From the NCBI RefSeq assembly GCF_022811725.1, contig NZ_CP094527.1:2294001-2358000 (forward strand): DNA of 64,000 nt, given 5' to 3'. The first letter of the stretch is position 1. Every line of letters starts with the position of its first letter. The stretch comes from Mucilaginibacter sp. SMC90 (lineage in GTDB: Bacteria > Bacteroidota > Bacteroidia > Sphingobacteriales > Sphingobacteriaceae). The position numbers were made by a program, and so were the translations under genes. The notes under the pieces are model-generated. The model searched no databases, was not told the DNA's origin, and was given only the letters and a program-made list of their open reading frames with translations. Positions 8,857 to 17,501 of this stretch are shown one piece after another.

Positions 8857-10629
8857 ATGATTGATATTAATCAACTACCATCTATTGATCGGTTACCGGA
8901 TGTGGACGCTCGTTTCAAAGCTTTTGCAGGGCCAGGTGCCGGGAAAACAACCTGGTTAATCAGCCACGTTAAAAATGTGCTCAAAAGCTCGAATAAACTG
9001 GGGATAACCCGTCGCATTGCCTGTATTACCTATACCAATGTTGCTGCCGAAGAACTACAGAAGCGGATGGATTGCGATAAATCGCAAATAGAAGTCTGCA
9101 CTATTCACAGCTTTTTATACAACAATGTTATCAAACCGTTCGCTCACCTGATTAGAACTGACGAGAATGGTGATGAACTTTTCAATATTGCAGAGCTCCA
9201 GGGCCATGAAGAACATATTCCGCATGCCGATCCGATTCGCCGGTGGTTAGCTACCATTGAGCAACGTAACCAAAAAAGAGTAAACTATTACGGATATCTC
9301 AACAGTCGCGACAATAAATCGAACCTTGTTAAATATTTATCAGCACTCGATTACAGGTTAGACCAGGTAGGGCATATAGACCTGTATTGTAAGAGGCACA
9401 CTGATCTTGCTATCCCAAGAACCAATAATGAGTTATGGGTGTACAAGAAAAAATATTGGTCTGACGGTATAATGCACCACGAAGATGTGCTGTATTTCGC
9501 TCATTACATCATTGTTAAATCGCCAAGAGTACTTGAGTTTATCAGAAATCGATACCCTTATATTTTCATTGATGAATTTCAAGATACCACCGCTTTACAA
9601 ACCAGTATTGTTCAGCAAATTGCTGATGGTGATGTCACAATAGGAATTATTGGTGACCTGGCCCAATCTATTTACAAATTTGCTGGAGCCGTTCGCACAG
9701 ATTTTGAAGATCTTCAAATAAGACAAATGAGTGCTTACAAGTTAGAGCAGAATTTCAGATCGAGTCAAACCATCATCGATTATCTGAACACGTTACGGAG
9801 CGATATTCAGCAGCTAGGTTACGAGGATACTTTGCCTGGTAGCGTTGTAAGGATGTTGGTTGGTCCACATAGCCAGTCATACCGTTGGATGCTTCAAAAT
9901 GTGAGCCCTGACACTGTCGCTATTGCGCCGGAGCACCGTGATGTAGAAAGCATAAAGGCGGCAGTCGCAGTTGAGGGAGAAGATCAGGTAAAAAAAATGT
10001 TTGCGGAAGATAGTAATTCTAAGAGAGCCAGATTTATCCAGGTGCTGTTGACTGGCTATCGGTGGCTGGAAAGAAAAAACAATCGACAAGGGATAAAAGT
10101 AATAAGTCATCAATTAAAGACTTTGAATGCACAGGCTAGCCAGTTTTCTATTCAAAAAGCCGGCATTTTTATTCTGGAAGAACTTAAAAAGGAAGCATCC
10201 CGTAGACTTAGTTTACATGATTTTTATTTGCAAACAAATACGGCATTGCAAACCGGTTTCCAATTTAAAACACATTCCCGATTAGCTGCGGGGGCGGCAC
10301 AAGCATTTTATAGAAATTGTTCGGTTGAAGCGATGCTACCTTTTATTAAGGTGGACACTCAATCGACCGAAAAAGTAAGAACCATTCACAGCGCTAAGGG
10401 CGCTGAGTTCGATCACGTACTTGTTTGCATGCAATCCGAAGGTGATGTCGAACGCTACATACTTGATGCAAAAATAAAGTTAGAAGCACCTGGCGACGAT
10501 GGCAGGGTTTACTACGTTGGTTTTAGCCGAGCTAAAACCAGTCTCGTTATCAGCGTCCCTGATATTAACGATAATCTAATACCTCGTCTTAACGCACAGG
10601 GGATAGCCGTTCAACGATTAGTCAATTAA
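8857..10629 (+). CDS. gajB: Gabija-like protein GajB: UvrD/Rep-type superfamily 1 helicase
   Basis: 590 residues with a full SF1 helicase motif set: Walker A GPGAGKTTW (residues ~28), motif Ia ITYTNVAAEEL, CTIHSF, motif II FIDEFQDT, motif III GDLAQSIYKFAGA, motif IV QNFRSSQTI, motif V TIHSAKGAEFDHV and motif VI YYVGFSRAK. In Gabija systems GajB assembles with GajA and is thought to act on DNA termini or degraded phage DNA. The start lies 1 nt after the gajA stop (TAACATG), so the two are almost certainly translated together. An IS110 element follows within about 200 nt. Confidence 0.88.
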   Translation: MIDINQLPSIDRLPDVDARFKAFAGPGAGKTTWLISHVKNVLKSSNKLGITRRIACITYTNVAAEELQKRMDCDKSQIEVCTIHSFLYNNVIKPFAHLIRTDENGDELFNIAELQGHEEHIPHADPIRRWLATIEQRNQKRVNYYGYLNSRDNKSNLVKYLSALDYRLDQVGHIDLYCKRHTDLAIPRTNNELWVYKKKYWSDGIMHHEDVLYFAHYIIVKSPRVLEFIRNRYPYIFIDEFQDTTALQTSIVQQIADGDVTIGIIGDLAQSIYKFAGAVRTDFEDLQIRQMSAYKLEQNFRSSQTIIDYLNTLRSDIQQLGYEDTLPGSVVRMLVGPHSQSYRWMLQNVSPDTVAIAPEHRDVESIKAAVAVEGEDQVKKMFAEDSNSKRARFIQVLLTGYRWLERKNNRQGIKVISHQLKTLNAQASQFSIQKAGIFILEELKKEASRRLSLHDFYLQTNTALQTGFQFKTHSRLAAGAAQAFYRNCSVEAMLPFIKVDTQSTEKVRTIHSAKGAEFDHVLVCMQSEGDVERYILDAKIKLEAPGDDGRVYYVGFSRAKTSLVISVPDINDNLIPRLNAQGIAVQRLVN

Positions 10630-12374
10630 TATCCGGAGTCCGTTTGTTCTGATAGCAATATTTGGAAATTTGCCAATATTCCTGACAAAAACATCACATT
10701 CGGTATTTCTGTTGACCCTAGTCTTCTAACGGAATAATTCGCACTTATGATCATAAATAAAGGCAAAATAAAAATGCAATACGTTCCAATAACATAAGTT
10801 AACTGAATAGAATATACGCCCAGGCTAATAAAAATGGAGCGTGGCCGAGCATTGAATCGTGGGTTAAGCTTTAACTTCGTATCTCAGCAAAACTGTTATG
10901 TTATGGATCAGCCTAGGCAAGAGGTTAGTCTTTTACCTCAGTTGAACAAAGCATGTGGCCTTGACATGCATAAAGACAAAATAGTCGGTTTTATTTCAAA
11001 CAAGGATGGTAAAGAACAGGAGTTGCAGGAATTTGGCACTTTTACCTGCCAGTTGCATCAAATCAAGGAGTGGTTATTAAAAAACGAAGTTGGCCATTGT
11101 CTTATGGAGAGCACAGGAATTTATTGGATAAGCCTATACACGATACTTACTGAAGCTGGTATTAATGTTACCGTTGCAAATCCAGTTCATATTAAACAGA
11201 TTCCCAAACGTAAGACTGACCGAAAAGATGCCCGATGGTTATGTACTTTGTTATTACACGGATTGACGCGTCCAAGTTTTATCCCTGACAGCCAGCAATG
11301 CGCCTTGCGGGATTATTGCAGAAGCAGATTGTTTTATGGGCGTCAACAAACCAAAATCACTAATAGGATATTGAAGATATTGGAGAGTAACAATATTAAA
11401 CTCATGTCCGTAATCAGTACGTTACATACAAAAACAGGACTGAACATTGTCCGTCTTTTAGCGGCTGAGGTAACGGACAAAGCTCTGTTATGCAGTTGTG
11501 CAAAAGGGAGAGTAAAGGCCAAAAAAGAACAACTAATGATGGCCCTTGAAGGAACGCTAACCACTCATCATTGTATGCAATTGAGAATGTTGTTAGAAGA
11601 TTATGACCATGTACAAAAGCAAGTTGATTTATTAGATGCCGCTATTTCAGCTATCATAAGTGAACGTTATGCGCGAGCTGTTGAATGCCTTGATAGCATC
11701 AGCGGCATTGGCATGAAGTCGGCGGAGGTTATAATCAGTGAAGCGGGTGACGATATGACCCGTTTCCCCAGTGCGGATCACTTTACCGCATGGTGTGGCG
11801 TAGCTCCCGGAAACAACGAGAGTGCCGGTAGGCATAAAAACGTCACCGTTAAGAAGGGTAATACCTATCTAAGAGTTGCTATCGTTACAGCCGCATGGGC
11901 CGCTGTTAAGATGAAAAACTCATATTGGCATGCGCTTTTTGATAAACTGCGTAAACGTATGAAGGCGCAGAAAGCGATCATCGCTATTGCCAGAAGGCTA
12001 TTAAAAGTTGCTTATAAAACAATCCAATCCTTGAATTTGTACGAAGAAAAAGGCATTGCCCACTTCCTCGACATACAGACGCGAAATATGCAATATATCC
12101 GGTATAAAGCCAATAAATAATTAATAAACATAAAGGCCGGATAAGGTTTTAGAATGTAAAGTCTGATACCCTAAGATGCCGATTCTATATTAGAACTCAG
12201 GCTTGTTCAGAAAGAACGCAGAGGAATTTTATTTTTAACTTTTGAATTGCTGATCCTTGATTTCTTGGATTGGTAAAATGGAGCTAATTAAAGTTAAAAG
12301 CTGCAATTGGTTAAAATCAGTATGTCGTATCACAAGCGTTGTAAATAAACCACTTCTTAATCATTTGTTCCTCA
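10630..12374 (+). mobile_element. IS110-family insertion sequence (ends not resolved)
   Basis: A complete IS110-type transposase (10834-12120) with about 200 nt of non-coding DNA upstream and 250 nt downstream. IS110 elements have no long terminal inverted repeats and may make no target duplication, so exact ends cannot be read from one copy; the span given is the whole gap between the neighbouring genes. The element is the probable cause of the separation between the defence operon and the HxlR/SDR pair. One non-coding flank should encode the bridge RNA typical of the family. Confidence 0.6.
10834..12120 (+). CDS. IS110-family transposase
   Basis: 428 residues. The N-terminal DEDD (RuvC-like) domain shows GLDMHKD, MESTGIYW and KTDRKDARWL, carrying the acidic catalytic residues. 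The C-terminal Transposase_20 domain contains the helix-hairpin-helix ISGIGMKSAE, the FTAWCGVAPG block with the catalytic Ser region after it (NNESAGRHKN) and KKGNTYLRVA. The length is normal and no stop or frameshift is present, so the element may be active. An internal ATG at 10903 gives a more typical N-terminus and could be the real start. Confidence 0.92.
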   Translation: MERGRALNRGLSFNFVSQQNCYVMDQPRQEVSLLPQLNKACGLDMHKDKIVGFISNKDGKEQELQEFGTFTCQLHQIKEWLLKNEVGHCLMESTGIYWISLYTILTEAGINVTVANPVHIKQIPKRKTDRKDARWLCTLLLHGLTRPSFIPDSQQCALRDYCRSRLFYGRQQTKITNRILKILESNNIKLMSVISTLHTKTGLNIVRLLAAEVTDKALLCSCAKGRVKAKKEQLMMALEGTLTTHHCMQLRMLLEDYDHVQKQVDLLDAAISAIISERYARAVECLDSISGIGMKSAEVIISEAGDDMTRFPSADHFTAWCGVAPGNNESAGRHKNVTVKKGNTYLRVAIVTAAWAAVKMKNSYWHALFDKLRKRMKAQKAIIAIARRLLKVAYKTIQSLNLYEEKGIAHFLDIQTRNMQYIRYKANK

Positions 12375-12728
12375 TTATTTCCCGCTAATTTTCTTTAAAT
12401 GGTTTTTTCCCCATTCTTCCATCGGGGCAGCAACCTTATGGGTGGTTAAACAATAGTCAGTAATGGCGTATTCAATTCTTACAGGGTAATCATCAATTAC
12501 AGTTCTGCTGATCAATAAATTCTCTTCCAGGTGCTTCAACTCTTTAGACAATACGCGGTTAGTTATGTCAGGAATAGAGTTCGCAATGTCATTAAAACGC
12601 TTGTTGCCATTATAGATTGACAGGATAACCGGAAGTTTCCATTTACCACCAAGCACGAACATCGTATCTTGAATGGCCTTGATCTTTTCTTTAAATCTTA
12701 TTTCGTTTTTCTTAACGGAAGTGCTCAT
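12375..12728 (-). CDS. HxlR-family transcriptional regulator
   Basis: 117 residues with the HxlR winged helix: FVLGGKWKLPVILSI, RFNDIANSIPDITNRVLSKELKHLEENLLISR and a C-terminal block ending in YCLTTHKVAAPMEEWG. HxlR proteins are small dimeric regulators often controlling a divergent oxidoreductase gene. Here an SDR gene diverges from it across an 87-nt gap that contains a 10-bp palindrome at 12737-12746. The likely role is control of that SDR. The effector is unknown. Confidence 0.9.
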   Translation of the reverse strand: MSTSVKKNEIRFKEKIKAIQDTMFVLGGKWKLPVILSIYNGNKRFNDIANSIPDITNRVLSKELKHLEENLLISRTVIDDYPVRIEYAITDYCLTTHKVAAPMEEWGKNHLKKISGK

Positions 12729-12736
12729 AACGTACT

Positions 12737-12746
12737 AAGTATACTT
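12737..12746. promoter_or_regulatory. Candidate HxlR operator palindrome
   Basis: Perfect palindrome AAGTATACTT 8 nt upstream of the HxlR start; a related ATATATACTTTT lies about 20 nt further on. Its position in the divergent gap fits an autoregulatory operator that also controls the SDR gene. Confidence 0.45.
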
Positions 12747-12782
12747 TAGGATACAGGTATCAAATATATACTTTTATCCTTC

Positions 12783-12790
12783 TACTTTTG
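12783..12790 (+). promoter_or_regulatory. -7 promoter box of the SDR gene
   Basis: TACTTTTG matches TAnnTTTG and lies 25 nt upstream of the SDR start at 12816. Confidence 0.5.
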
Positions 12791-12815
12791 TTGAATAAAT
12801 AAGCGATCAATAATT

Positions 12816-13622
12816 ATGAAAACAATATTCATTACCGGTGCATCTTCGGGCATAGGAAAAGCCACTGCAAAACTCTTTCAATCCCAGGGTTGGAACGTCA
12901 TCGCAACCATGCGTAAGCCTGAAAACGAAACAGAGCTTACGCAACTGGAAAATGTAACGATTTTGGCTTTGGATGTTACGGACATTGAACAGATAAAGTC
13001 AACTGTAACTAAGGCTACCGGCTTATTTGATATAGATGTAGTTGTCAATAACGCCGGATATGGACTATTGGGTGCCTTAGAGGCCTATACAAATGAGAAT
13101 ATTATACGCCAGGTGGATACTAATTTCCTGGGTACGGTACGCGTAACACAGGAATTCATCCCACATTTCAGGGAAGCACAAAAGGGTTTATTCATCAATG
13201 TTACTTCTATAGGCGGACATACAGGTTTTCCATTTACCAGCATTTATAATGGCACGAAATGGGCCGTGGAAGGATGGAGTGAATGTTTGTCAATTGAGCT
13301 ATCCATGTTTAACGTGGGCGTAAAAACCGTTGCGCCTAGCAGCACTAATACAGAGTTGTTCAGTCATAACGTAGATGTAAAGCACCTGCCTTTTTACGAA
13401 GCAACAGAGAAAAAAATGGTTGGCATGATCAAGCCGGCTTCCAGCCCCGAAGAAATTGCCGAAGTAATCTTCGAGGCCGCAACTGATGATAAAGACCAAC
13501 TACGTTATTTTGCAGGTAAAAGCTCAAAAGCTATCTACGATAGGCGGCAGGAAATAGGTGCGGAGGCTTCTGTAAAGGAAATTAAAAAAATGTATTTTGA
13601 TAGTCTAAAAACTGAAGTCTAA
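12816..13622 (+). CDS. Short-chain dehydrogenase/reductase
   Basis: 268 residues with TGASSGIG at the N-terminus (NADP(H) binding, classical SDR), NNAGYG near residue 85, a Ser in NVTSIGG and the catalytic YNGTKWA. It is divergent from the HxlR regulator, a common arrangement for stress-inducible oxidoreductases. A bidirectional terminator follows 46 nt later. Substrate unknown. Confidence 0.9.
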   Translation: MKTIFITGASSGIGKATAKLFQSQGWNVIATMRKPENETELTQLENVTILALDVTDIEQIKSTVTKATGLFDIDVVVNNAGYGLLGALEAYTNENIIRQVDTNFLGTVRVTQEFIPHFREAQKGLFINVTSIGGHTGFPFTSIYNGTKWAVEGWSECLSIELSMFNVGVKTVAPSSTNTELFSHNVDVKHLPFYEATEKKMVGMIKPASSPEEIAEVIFEAATDDKDQLRYFAGKSSKAIYDRRQEIGAEASVKEIKKMYFDSLKTEV

Positions 13623-13668
13623 TATTTTTAAGTTGTAATTAAGGTCAAGTTTAAACCTCATTGTAGCG

Positions 13669-13699
13669 AGCTAGTTTTCCCCACAAAGGATGACTAGCT
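13669..13699. terminator. Bidirectional terminator between convergent genes
   Basis: AGCTAGT...ACTAGCT inverted repeat followed by a run of seven T on the plus strand, placed between the convergent SDR and AraC genes. Confidence 0.65.
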
Positions 13700-13723
13700 T
13701 TTTTTATTTTTAGAAGAACCTTA

Positions 13724-14644
13724 TCAAAACGACTTTCGGAATGCCAAAGGGGACAAGCCCGTTTTGGATTTAAACATCCTGCTAAATGATTGGGGATGAT
13801 CAAAACCTAATTTATAGGCAATCTCGCTAATAGTTAAGGAAGTGGTCGATATGCGCTCTCTAGCTTTTTCTATTAATTTATCCTGGATATGCTGCTGTGT
13901 ATTTTTACCTGTAGTTATGGTAAGTAGTGAGCTTAGGTAATTACGCGAAAGATGAAGTTTTTCAGCCACTTGCTGCACTGTCGGTATGCCATTATTAATA
14001 AGATTAATATCCGAAAAAGCTTCTGAAAGAAGCGTGTCAAGTCGATCTAGTATCTTACTATTAGCAATATTGCGTGTTAGAAATTGGCGCTGATAAAAGC
14101 GGTCAGTATAATTTAGCAGTGCTTCGAGATGATTTATAATAATAGGCTGACTGAATTTATCCAGATTAGCTTCATACTCCTGCCGGATATTTTCCAATAC
14201 CCCAATCATGATCGATTCTTCTTTATCAGATAAAAACAGAGCCTCATTGACTGAGTATTCAAAGAACCCGTAATTCTTAATGCTTTTCGCTAAGGGTGTA
14301 TGCCAAAGAAGATCGGGATGAACAAGCAGCATCCAGCCATTGACCTCATTAAACAAGGCTGCCTCTGACTGTTCAATACCAAAAACCTGCCCTGGCGCCA
14401 TTCCGTATAATACGCCTCCGTCAAAATCATAACGTTGCTGCCCATATTTTAGATTCAGGTTGAGGTTACGTTTAAGCGCAATACAATAAAAATCAAATAC
14501 CATAGACCGGGAGATTTCCAGAAACTCGTCATTGACCCCGTTTAATTGTAACACACTTATACAGGGGTGCATGGGTAGCGGAAATTTCCTCAGCCTATGA
14601 AACTCGCTGATAGAATGTATATGAAACGGCGCGCTGTTTTTCAT
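13724..14644 (-). CDS. AraC-family transcriptional regulator
   Basis: 306 residues. The N-terminal two thirds are an effector-binding domain, and the C-terminal 100 residues form the AraC DNA-binding domain (VQQVAEKLHLSRNYLSSLL and ISEIAYKLGFDHPQSFSRMFKSKTGLSP, the second being the well-conserved family signature). A sequence TAGCTTTA, one mismatch from the -7 consensus, lies 4 nt before the start, similar to other regulators in this window. The SnoaL-like gene starts upstream on the same strand, ending 18 nt before this start, so the two are probably one operon. Confidence 0.9.
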   Translation of the reverse strand: MKNSAPFHIHSISEFHRLRKFPLPMHPCISVLQLNGVNDEFLEISRSMVFDFYCIALKRNLNLNLKYGQQRYDFDGGVLYGMAPGQVFGIEQSEAALFNEVNGWMLLVHPDLLWHTPLAKSIKNYGFFEYSVNEALFLSDKEESIMIGVLENIRQEYEANLDKFSQPIIINHLEALLNYTDRFYQRQFLTRNIANSKILDRLDTLLSEAFSDINLINNGIPTVQQVAEKLHLSRNYLSSLLTITTGKNTQQHIQDKLIEKARERISTTSLTISEIAYKLGFDHPQSFSRMFKSKTGLSPLAFRKSF

Positions 14645-14662
14645 ATCGTAAAGCTACGAAGA

Positions 14663-15082
14663 TTAGTGATCCGAAGACATCCCAAGTACTTGTGCCATAT
14701 TGCTTTGTACCCAATGCTCCATATATTTACCATTTTCCAACCGTATAATTTCAATTGCTTCAAAACTAATATAGGCTCCATTTCCTTGCACACCGAATAA
14801 GTTACCGGTGTGCTTGCCACTGATTATCTTTTGTGTAACCACCAAATCATGTTCGGCTACCTGATGTAAAGCTTTTACCTTGATCTCTGACAGACCTGAG
14901 TGCAAGGCACTGAGGAAATGGAGAAAGCTTTCCTTACCATTAGGTGTGCCGGGACGTGATGCATGGTTGATCACCTCGTCTGATACCAATTCATCCAATA
15001 CAGCAGAATTGTTTTGCTCAATGCATGCCTCGTCAAATTGGTTAATTACTGCTTTGTTCTTTTCCAGTTCTGTGTTATTCAT
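14663..15082 (-). CDS. SnoaL-like (NTF2-fold) polyketide-cyclase-type protein
   Basis: About 139 residues, the usual size for a single SnoaL/NTF2-like domain. Family-like features include NKAVINQFDEAC at the N-terminus, SDEVINHASRPG, a central HQVAEHDLVVTQ strand and a C-terminal IRLENGKYMEHW strand. The fold serves diverse enzymes or small-molecule binding proteins, so the reaction is not known. ATG 15082 is preferred to the TTG at 15103. It precedes the AraC gene on the same strand and diverges from the Crp/Fnr-like gene. Confidence 0.8.
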   Translation of the reverse strand: MNNTELEKNKAVINQFDEACIEQNNSAVLDELVSDEVINHASRPGTPNGKESFLHFLSALHSGLSEIKVKALHQVAEHDLVVTQKIISGKHTGNLFGVQGNGAYISFEAIEIIRLENGKYMEHWVQSNMAQVLGMSSDH

Positions 15083-15251
15083 AATAGCTGTTTGAGTTGA
15101 CAAAGTTCTATGTCGTTAAGCTATAAAATTTAACCACATGTAAGGAGTTTGTAACTAAATGTAAGGCTGGGAAGATTTATAGCAGCTTACTGTTAAGGCC
15201 ATTAAAAATGGTTGACTTTAACTACGAAAAGCAGTGGGAAATGATATTACC

Positions 15252-15259
15252 TATCTTTG
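15252..15259 (+). promoter_or_regulatory. -7 promoter box of the Crp/Fnr-like gene
   Basis: TATCTTTG fits TAnnTTTG and ends 5 nt before ATG 15265. It lies inside the longer frame from 15208, supporting the shorter start and an almost leaderless mRNA. Confidence 0.5.
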
Positions 15260-15264
15260 CTCCC

Positions 15265-15840
15265 ATGAATAACAGTGCGCTAAAAGAGGCAATAGATGGA
15301 TTTATAACATTATCAGGGGAAGATTACGACCTCTTGGTTAGTTGTGCATCGCGCCGTGAAATAAGTAAGAAAGAAAGGTTATTGAATGAGGGCCAACTAT
15401 GCCAAGCACTTTATTTCGTTGAAAACGGATATCTCCGTACATGGTATAATAAAGATGGTATTTCTATTAATGCAGACTTCACTTTTGAAAACAATTTTAC
15501 TTCTGTAATAAAGAGCTTCAGGGACGGATTGCCATCAAATCTAAATATTGAAACAAGTGACGAGGCAGTCATTTGGATTATTAACCTAAATTCAATCCGG
15601 GAGCATATTGCCGTAAAGCCACAACTCGCCCGTTTTATTAAAAAGGTAGCAATCAGTATACTGTTGACCGCAGAATCGCATCATGAGCTCTTAAAGTTTC
15701 ATACACCTATGGAAAGATACCATTTCATAGAAAAGAATAATCCTGAATTATTGCAGAGAATATCTCTTTCTCAGATTTCTTCTTATCTGGGCATTGCCAG
15801 GGAAACCCTGAGCCGAATCCGATCCCGTAATGGACAATGA
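15265..15840 (+). CDS. Crp/Fnr-family transcriptional regulator
   Basis: 191 residues from ATG 15265. The N-terminal part is a cyclic-nucleotide-binding-like beta-roll (KERLLNEGQLCQALYFVENGYLRTWY) and the C-terminal helix-turn-helix is ISLSQISSYLGIARETLSRIRS, the usual end of this family in Bacteroidota. An alternative start at 15208 adds 19 residues but places the -7 box inside the gene. No Fe-S cysteine cluster typical of Fnr is visible, so oxygen sensing is unlikely. A small membrane protein gene follows 66 nt downstream and may be its target. Confidence 0.87.
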   Translation: MNNSALKEAIDGFITLSGEDYDLLVSCASRREISKKERLLNEGQLCQALYFVENGYLRTWYNKDGISINADFTFENNFTSVIKSFRDGLPSNLNIETSDEAVIWIINLNSIREHIAVKPQLARFIKKVAISILLTAESHHELLKFHTPMERYHFIEKNNPELLQRISLSQISSYLGIARETLSRIRSRNGQ

Positions 15841-15906
15841 TTGTGACTTTGGTCACAGGTTGTTACCAGGCATATGTTCGAACTTTGCTTTACAAACAAG
15901 AAAACT

Positions 15907-16215
15907 ATGGAATGGTACAATTATGTTGCTGCCTTTTTCTCGGCAGTATTTGTCTCAAATGCAATACCACATTTTGTAAATGGTACTTCAGGTGATAAAT
16001 TTCCAACTCCCTTTTCAAAGCCACCAGGGAGAGGATTATCTTCGCCGGTAATCAATGTGATATGGGCTGCCATCAACATTGTTATTGCTTATGTTTTATA
16101 CAGAGTAAGCCATATGAATTGGCAAAGTGCTCCAGCCATTTCAATAGCACTTGCAGGATTTATCCTGAAAGCTTTAGGTGCTGCCTTCAATTTTCAAAAA
16201 AAAGAGAAAGCATGA
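15907..16215 (+). CDS. Small conserved membrane protein, 102 aa
   Basis: Three hydrophobic segments (near residues 5-20, 45-65 and 75-95) predict an inner-membrane protein. The loop after the first segment, PHFVNGTSGDKFPTPFSKPPG, is distinctive and recalls an uncharacterised Bacteroidota family. Start ATG 15907 (EWYNYVAA) is preferred to a longer frame from 15874. It follows the Crp/Fnr-like gene on the same strand. Function is unknown. Confidence 0.75.
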   Translation: MEWYNYVAAFFSAVFVSNAIPHFVNGTSGDKFPTPFSKPPGRGLSSPVINVIWAAINIVIAYVLYRVSHMNWQSAPAISIALAGFILKALGAAFNFQKKEKA

Positions 16216-16250
16216 CGTATTGATTTTAAAATGGCGCTTAAGAATGATCA

Positions 16251-16283
16251 AACCGGAGTTTGCCGGCATTGCAAACTCCAGTT
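16251..16283. terminator. Hairpin after the membrane-protein gene
   Basis: GGAGTTTGC...GCAAACTCC inverted repeat with a 7-nt loop, 36 nt after the stop at 16215. No T-run follows, so it may be a factor-independent stop of low efficiency or an mRNA stabiliser. Confidence 0.45.
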
Positions 16284-16355
16284 GTGATGCAAAATGAAAC
16301 AGGGAGTAAAAATTGCTTTTTTAGGCGGTCTTACAATTGCTTTGCTTGCCAACAA

Positions 16356-16611
16356 TTAGGATTGTTTAATCATTTGCAATTCACTGAAAATTTTAATTTC
16401 TTCTCCTAATCCAATGTCACCAGTATCTAAGATTCGATTAAAACTAATACCCCAATCCGACCGGTTAATTTTACCCGTTACTGTAAAACCGGCTTATGTA
16501 CCATGTCTTTCATCACTGATCAGCCCACCACACTTGACCTCTAGTATCACCATTTTTGTAACACCTTTCATTGCCAAATAATTGCCCATTTAGTTGAAAA
16601 TCAGCAAATTT
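16356..16611 (-). pseudogene. Decayed 3' fragment of a YceI-family gene
   Basis: The minus strand encodes, in pieces, the C-terminal half of a YceI lipocalin-like periplasmic protein: KFADFQLNGQL, then after a frame change MKGVTKMVILEV, an in-frame TAA where a Lys or Arg codon is expected (HGT-stop-AGF), and finally AGFTVTGKINRSDWGISFN...TGDIGLGEEIKI. YceI proteins bind isoprenoid-like lipids. The 5' half is absent and the fragment abuts the stop of the AraC gene at 16612. A 21-codon plus frame at 16294-16359 (MKQGVKIAFLGG) overlaps its end and is probably another scrap. Confidence 0.75.
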
Positions 16612-17430
16612 TTAGCCTAGTTGCTTTACGACTAAACTATTTGGGGCATAGCCAAAATGTTTTTTGAATATATACGAAAAGTGGGATAAATTTTCAAAGC
16701 CGGCTTCGTAATAAATATCAATGGGTTTTCGTTTTTTTTCCTTCAAAAGATAATGCGCCAGTTCAAGCCTTTTTTGAGTCAACCACTTTTGGGGAGTAAC
16801 CTGATAAGCTTTCTTAAAATCCCGTTTAAAGGTTGTGATGCTTCTGCCCGTCAGGTAAGCGAACTTTTCGATCGGCATATTGAACATATAGTTTTGTTCC
16901 ATGAACCTTGTCAGCTCTGCTTTTCCGGGTGAGGAAAAATCGGCCAATACCCGATCGATATTCTTATTAAGCGTCCTTAAAATGGTAATAGCTTCAATAA
17001 TTTTTAGCCGCGACAATTCCTCCGGCAATTGGTCATCAAGCTCGAAGTAAGGAATCAATGAATTGAAAAAGCTATCTAACAAAGGAGATCTGCGGATACG
17101 GGTAATTGTTTTGTGAGGCGATTGGTAAGCATCAAAAACATGCGTGGTATAGTAGTTTCTAAGTTCATCGCCCGTTAGTTTTACTACGATGGCTTTATAA
17201 GGCTGTCCATCTTTCTCATATTTGATAAGGGTTGCAAATTGGTTTCTTGGGAATAAATGTGTTTCGCCGGCACCAAAAACAAAAGTTTGATCAGCATGTA
17301 TCACTTTTAATTCGCCTGATATTACCTGAACCAAAGCATGTTCTTCCATGATCATTTCTCCGCGATAGCTAAACGCTTCGCTACAGGTAAAAACAATGCT
17401 GGCGTTATTATTGATTTGCCTTTTTGCCAT
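16612..17430 (-). CDS. AraC-family transcriptional regulator
   Basis: 272 residues with an N-terminal cupin-like domain (VQVISGELKVIHADQ, FGAGE) and a C-terminal AraC domain (FAYLTGRSITTFKRDFKK and IYYEAGFENLSHFSYIFKKHFGYAP). It is a paralogue of the gene at 5388-6170. The -7 box TAAATTTG lies 4 nt before the ATG. The SDR gene at 17502-18539 lies upstream on the same strand with its own promoter, and is the likely target. Confidence 0.9.
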   Translation of the reverse strand: MAKRQINNNASIVFTCSEAFSYRGEMIMEEHALVQVISGELKVIHADQTFVFGAGETHLFPRNQFATLIKYEKDGQPYKAIVVKLTGDELRNYYTTHVFDAYQSPHKTITRIRRSPLLDSFFNSLIPYFELDDQLPEELSRLKIIEAITILRTLNKNIDRVLADFSSPGKAELTRFMEQNYMFNMPIEKFAYLTGRSITTFKRDFKKAYQVTPQKWLTQKRLELAHYLLKEKKRKPIDIYYEAGFENLSHFSYIFKKHFGYAPNSLVVKQLG

Positions 17431-17434
17431 CGTA

Positions 17435-17442
17435 CAAATTTA
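17435..17442 (-). promoter_or_regulatory. -7 promoter box of the AraC gene
   Basis: Minus-strand TAAATTTG, exact TAnnTTTG, 4 nt from the start codon at 17430. It implies a leaderless or near-leaderless transcript. Confidence 0.55.
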
Positions 17443-17501
17443 AGGATAAAGGAAAGACAAATAACGGGCTGCCCATCGTTTGAACAACCCGTTGTATATC
17501 G

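Noticed and set aside
16294..16359. 21-codon frame MKQGVKIAFLGG... in the YceI region
   Set aside because: Very short, overlaps the YceI remnant; may be the scrap of a deleted gene.
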